This document shows, one piece after another, positions 5,841 through 7,050 of a stretch of 7,050 nucleotides of DNA. Where the stretch lies: contig JABMDG010000026.1 of assembly GCA_015904045.1 (NCBI GenBank), positions 1-7,050 of the forward strand. Direction: 5' to 3'. The notes beneath the pieces were generated by a model. It saw only the letters and a list, made by a program, of their open reading frames with translations. It was not told where the DNA came from and ran no database searches. A program made the translations under genes and the position numbers. Source of the stretch: Nitrospira sp. GTDB taxonomy: Bacteria > Nitrospirota > Nitrospiria > Nitrospirales > Nitrospiraceae. How positions within the stretch are numbered: position 1 is the stretch's first letter; each line of letters starts with the position of its first letter.

Positions 5841-7050
5841 CTAACGGCGGCGGAATGCGAGTTGGCGCAGTGGTTTGAGCAGCGGAAGTTCCCACAGCAA
5901 TCGATGGTGGGCGCGATGCTCCACCGCGCGGGGTTCGTGAAACGTGTGGAGCAATGATGCTGAGACGAGCAGGCGAAGCACGCCGGAGAGAAAGAACAGA
6001 AACGGCAGATTCGATGCAGGATGCAGGTCTAGGCTTCCTAGCTGCAAGGATGCCGGGACAGAACTGATGAGCCAGCTGCCGATCAGTGTGCCCAGTGCCC
6101 ATCCGATGGCATTCACAGTGGCAGAGACCGCTACCGCTTTTGCCCGATCTGCCGGCTGCACCGCATCGAACACGTAGTTGTTGAGGCCCAGGCCGAGTCC
6201 TGCCCAGACCACTCCTCCGAAGAAATTCACCACCACAAGAAAGCTCCAGGCTGTACTCAATAGGTAAAGCATCGGCAGGACGGGGACCAGCAGGCCGGTA
6301 AAGGTGAGGAGCGCTTTGTTTCCGAAGCGATCACCGAATTGGCCCCAGGCAGGGAGCGTGACGAATTGGCCAAGGATACCCGCTGCGAGCCACACGCCAT
6401 ATTCCCAATAGGCGAACCGGAGGTCTTGCAGCATATAAATGACGAAGAAGGGAGCCGTCATCAGCACCGCCAGGTGCATGAGGCTGGAAAAGAGTAGAAA
6501 TTGACGAAAATCCCTTGAAATACCGGTTCGAACAAACACCCGGAAGCCCGTTGGTTTGTCGGTTGATGCATGACGCGTGAGGTCAGGCACTTTCACGAGA
6601 GAGAGGAGCGAGGCGCTACGGCTCAGGCCGGCGGTGAGAAACATGACGGCAAAGCCGACCCAGAGCAGGTGCCAATGCTCGAAGACGCTCAATAACACAC
6701 CGCCCAGACCGAGCGCCAAGAAGCTCGTGAGGGCCATCACCCGTGACCGTTGGGCGAAGTACATGCCTCGTTCGTTGGCGTGAAGCTGATCGGTGATGAG
6801 ACTGTTCCATGCCGGGGACGTAAAATGGGTGAAGGTAAAGTACAGCGCGACGCCGGCGATCAGCAGCCAAGGGCCCAGCTCGGGCCACAACAAGGGCAGG
6901 GCTAGAATCGGAATCCAGGCAGCGGATTGTCCGATGATGCCCCAGAAGATCTGTGATCTGCGGCTCGAGAACCAATGCGACACTTTCACGGAGACGAGTT
7001 GCGCCCAGACGCCTAACAGCTGCGGCATGGCGGACAGGATGCTTAAATGC
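5841..7050 (-). CDS. MFS transporter (5' end outside window)
   Basis: The frame runs from TAG at 5841-5843 to the window edge without a stop. Residues continue in frame upstream of ATG 7028 (HLSILSA before MPQLLGVWAQL), and that ATG lies inside a membrane helix, so it is not the start. About 400 residues are visible with some ten to eleven hydrophobic segments, for example around 27-48, 51-70, 95-118, 120-143, 178-200, 210-228, 240-258, 262-283, 300-323 and 342-362, counting from Met 7028. GQFGDRFGNK (230-239) resembles MFS motif A in the second half. The segment PAWNSLITDQL followed by ERGMYFAQRSR is typical of a cytoplasmic loop in one group of MFS proteins. The C-terminal tail is basic (AFRRR). 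Substrate cannot be inferred; drug efflux-like or uncharacterised MFS are both possible. No neighbour suggests a role. Confidence 0.88.
   Translation of the reverse strand, partial: HLSILSAMPQLLGVWAQLVSVKVSHWFSSRRSQIFWGIIGQSAAWIPILALPLLWPELGPWLLIAGVALYFTFTHFTSPAWNSLITDQLHANERGMYFAQRSRVMALTSFLALGLGGVLLSVFEHWHLLWVGFAVMFLTAGLSRSASLLSLVKVPDLTRHASTDKPTGFRVFVRTGISRDFRQFLLFSSLMHLAVLMTAPFFVIYMLQDLRFAYWEYGVWLAAGILGQFVTLPAWGQFGDRFGNKALLTFTGLLVPVLPMLYLLSTAWSFLVVVNFFGGVVWAGLGLGLNNYVFDAVQPADRAKAVAVSATVNAIGWALGTLIGSWLISSVPASLQLGSLDLHPASNLPFLFFLSGVLRLLVSASLLHTFHEPRAVEHRAHHRLLWELPLLKPLRQLAFRRR

Noticed and set aside
5828..5859. Inverted repeat CGCATTC / GAATGCG between the convergent lipoprotein and transporter genes, as a terminator
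   Set aside because: The stem is 7 bp with an 18-nt loop and no T-run follows on either side, so it does not look like an intrinsic terminator.

Overview
This window looks like chromosomal DNA from a GC-rich Gram-negative bacterium, most likely Nitrospirota (a Nitrospira relative). The clues are an ARC/Mpa-type proteasomal ATPase beside a lipoprotein with a diderm-style lipobox and a GAF hybrid histidine kinase/GGDEF cluster. Bacterial proteasome genes are typical of Actinobacteria but are also known from Nitrospira and Leptospirillum. The placement is inferred from gene content only. No RNA gene, CRISPR array, transposon or phage gene was seen.

Layout: the 3' part of thiE (thiamine-phosphate synthase, + strand) runs to 345. 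After a 127-nt gap with a good sigma70-type promoter comes an arc gene on the + strand (473-2055), split into two reading frames. The first holds the coiled coil and the start of the first OB domain. The second holds the second OB domain and the AAA+ ATPase core. Facing it on the - strand is a signalling cluster read from about 5425 down to 2084: a GGDEF diguanylate cyclase, a soluble GAF hybrid histidine kinase with two receiver domains, and a stand-alone Hpt protein. A short divergent region (5426-5602) carries promoters in both directions, one for this cluster and one for a 72-residue lipoprotein on the + strand. The window closes with an MFS transporter on the - strand, whose 5' end lies outside.

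How the genes work together: kinase and Hpt look like one multistep phosphorelay (His252 to a receiver Asp, then to Hpt His55), co-transcribed with a cyclase that makes c-di-GMP and has an intact inhibitory site. The kinase input is a GAF domain with unknown ligand. thiE, the lipoprotein and the transporter have no evident link to this module.

The most notable observation is the state of arc. About 14 conserved OB-domain residues are missing at an out-of-frame junction near 875-880. The conserved C-terminal region that docks ARC on the 20S proteasome is also absent, and none of the usual partners (pup, dop, prcA/B, pafA) is adjacent. The ATPase core is otherwise well preserved. This could be a recently broken or orphaned ARC, a relic of a lost proteasome locus, or partly an assembly error. 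The GGDEF gene also seems to carry a one-base frameshift near its start: the promoter, ribosome-binding site and ATG are in one frame and the rest of the protein in another.
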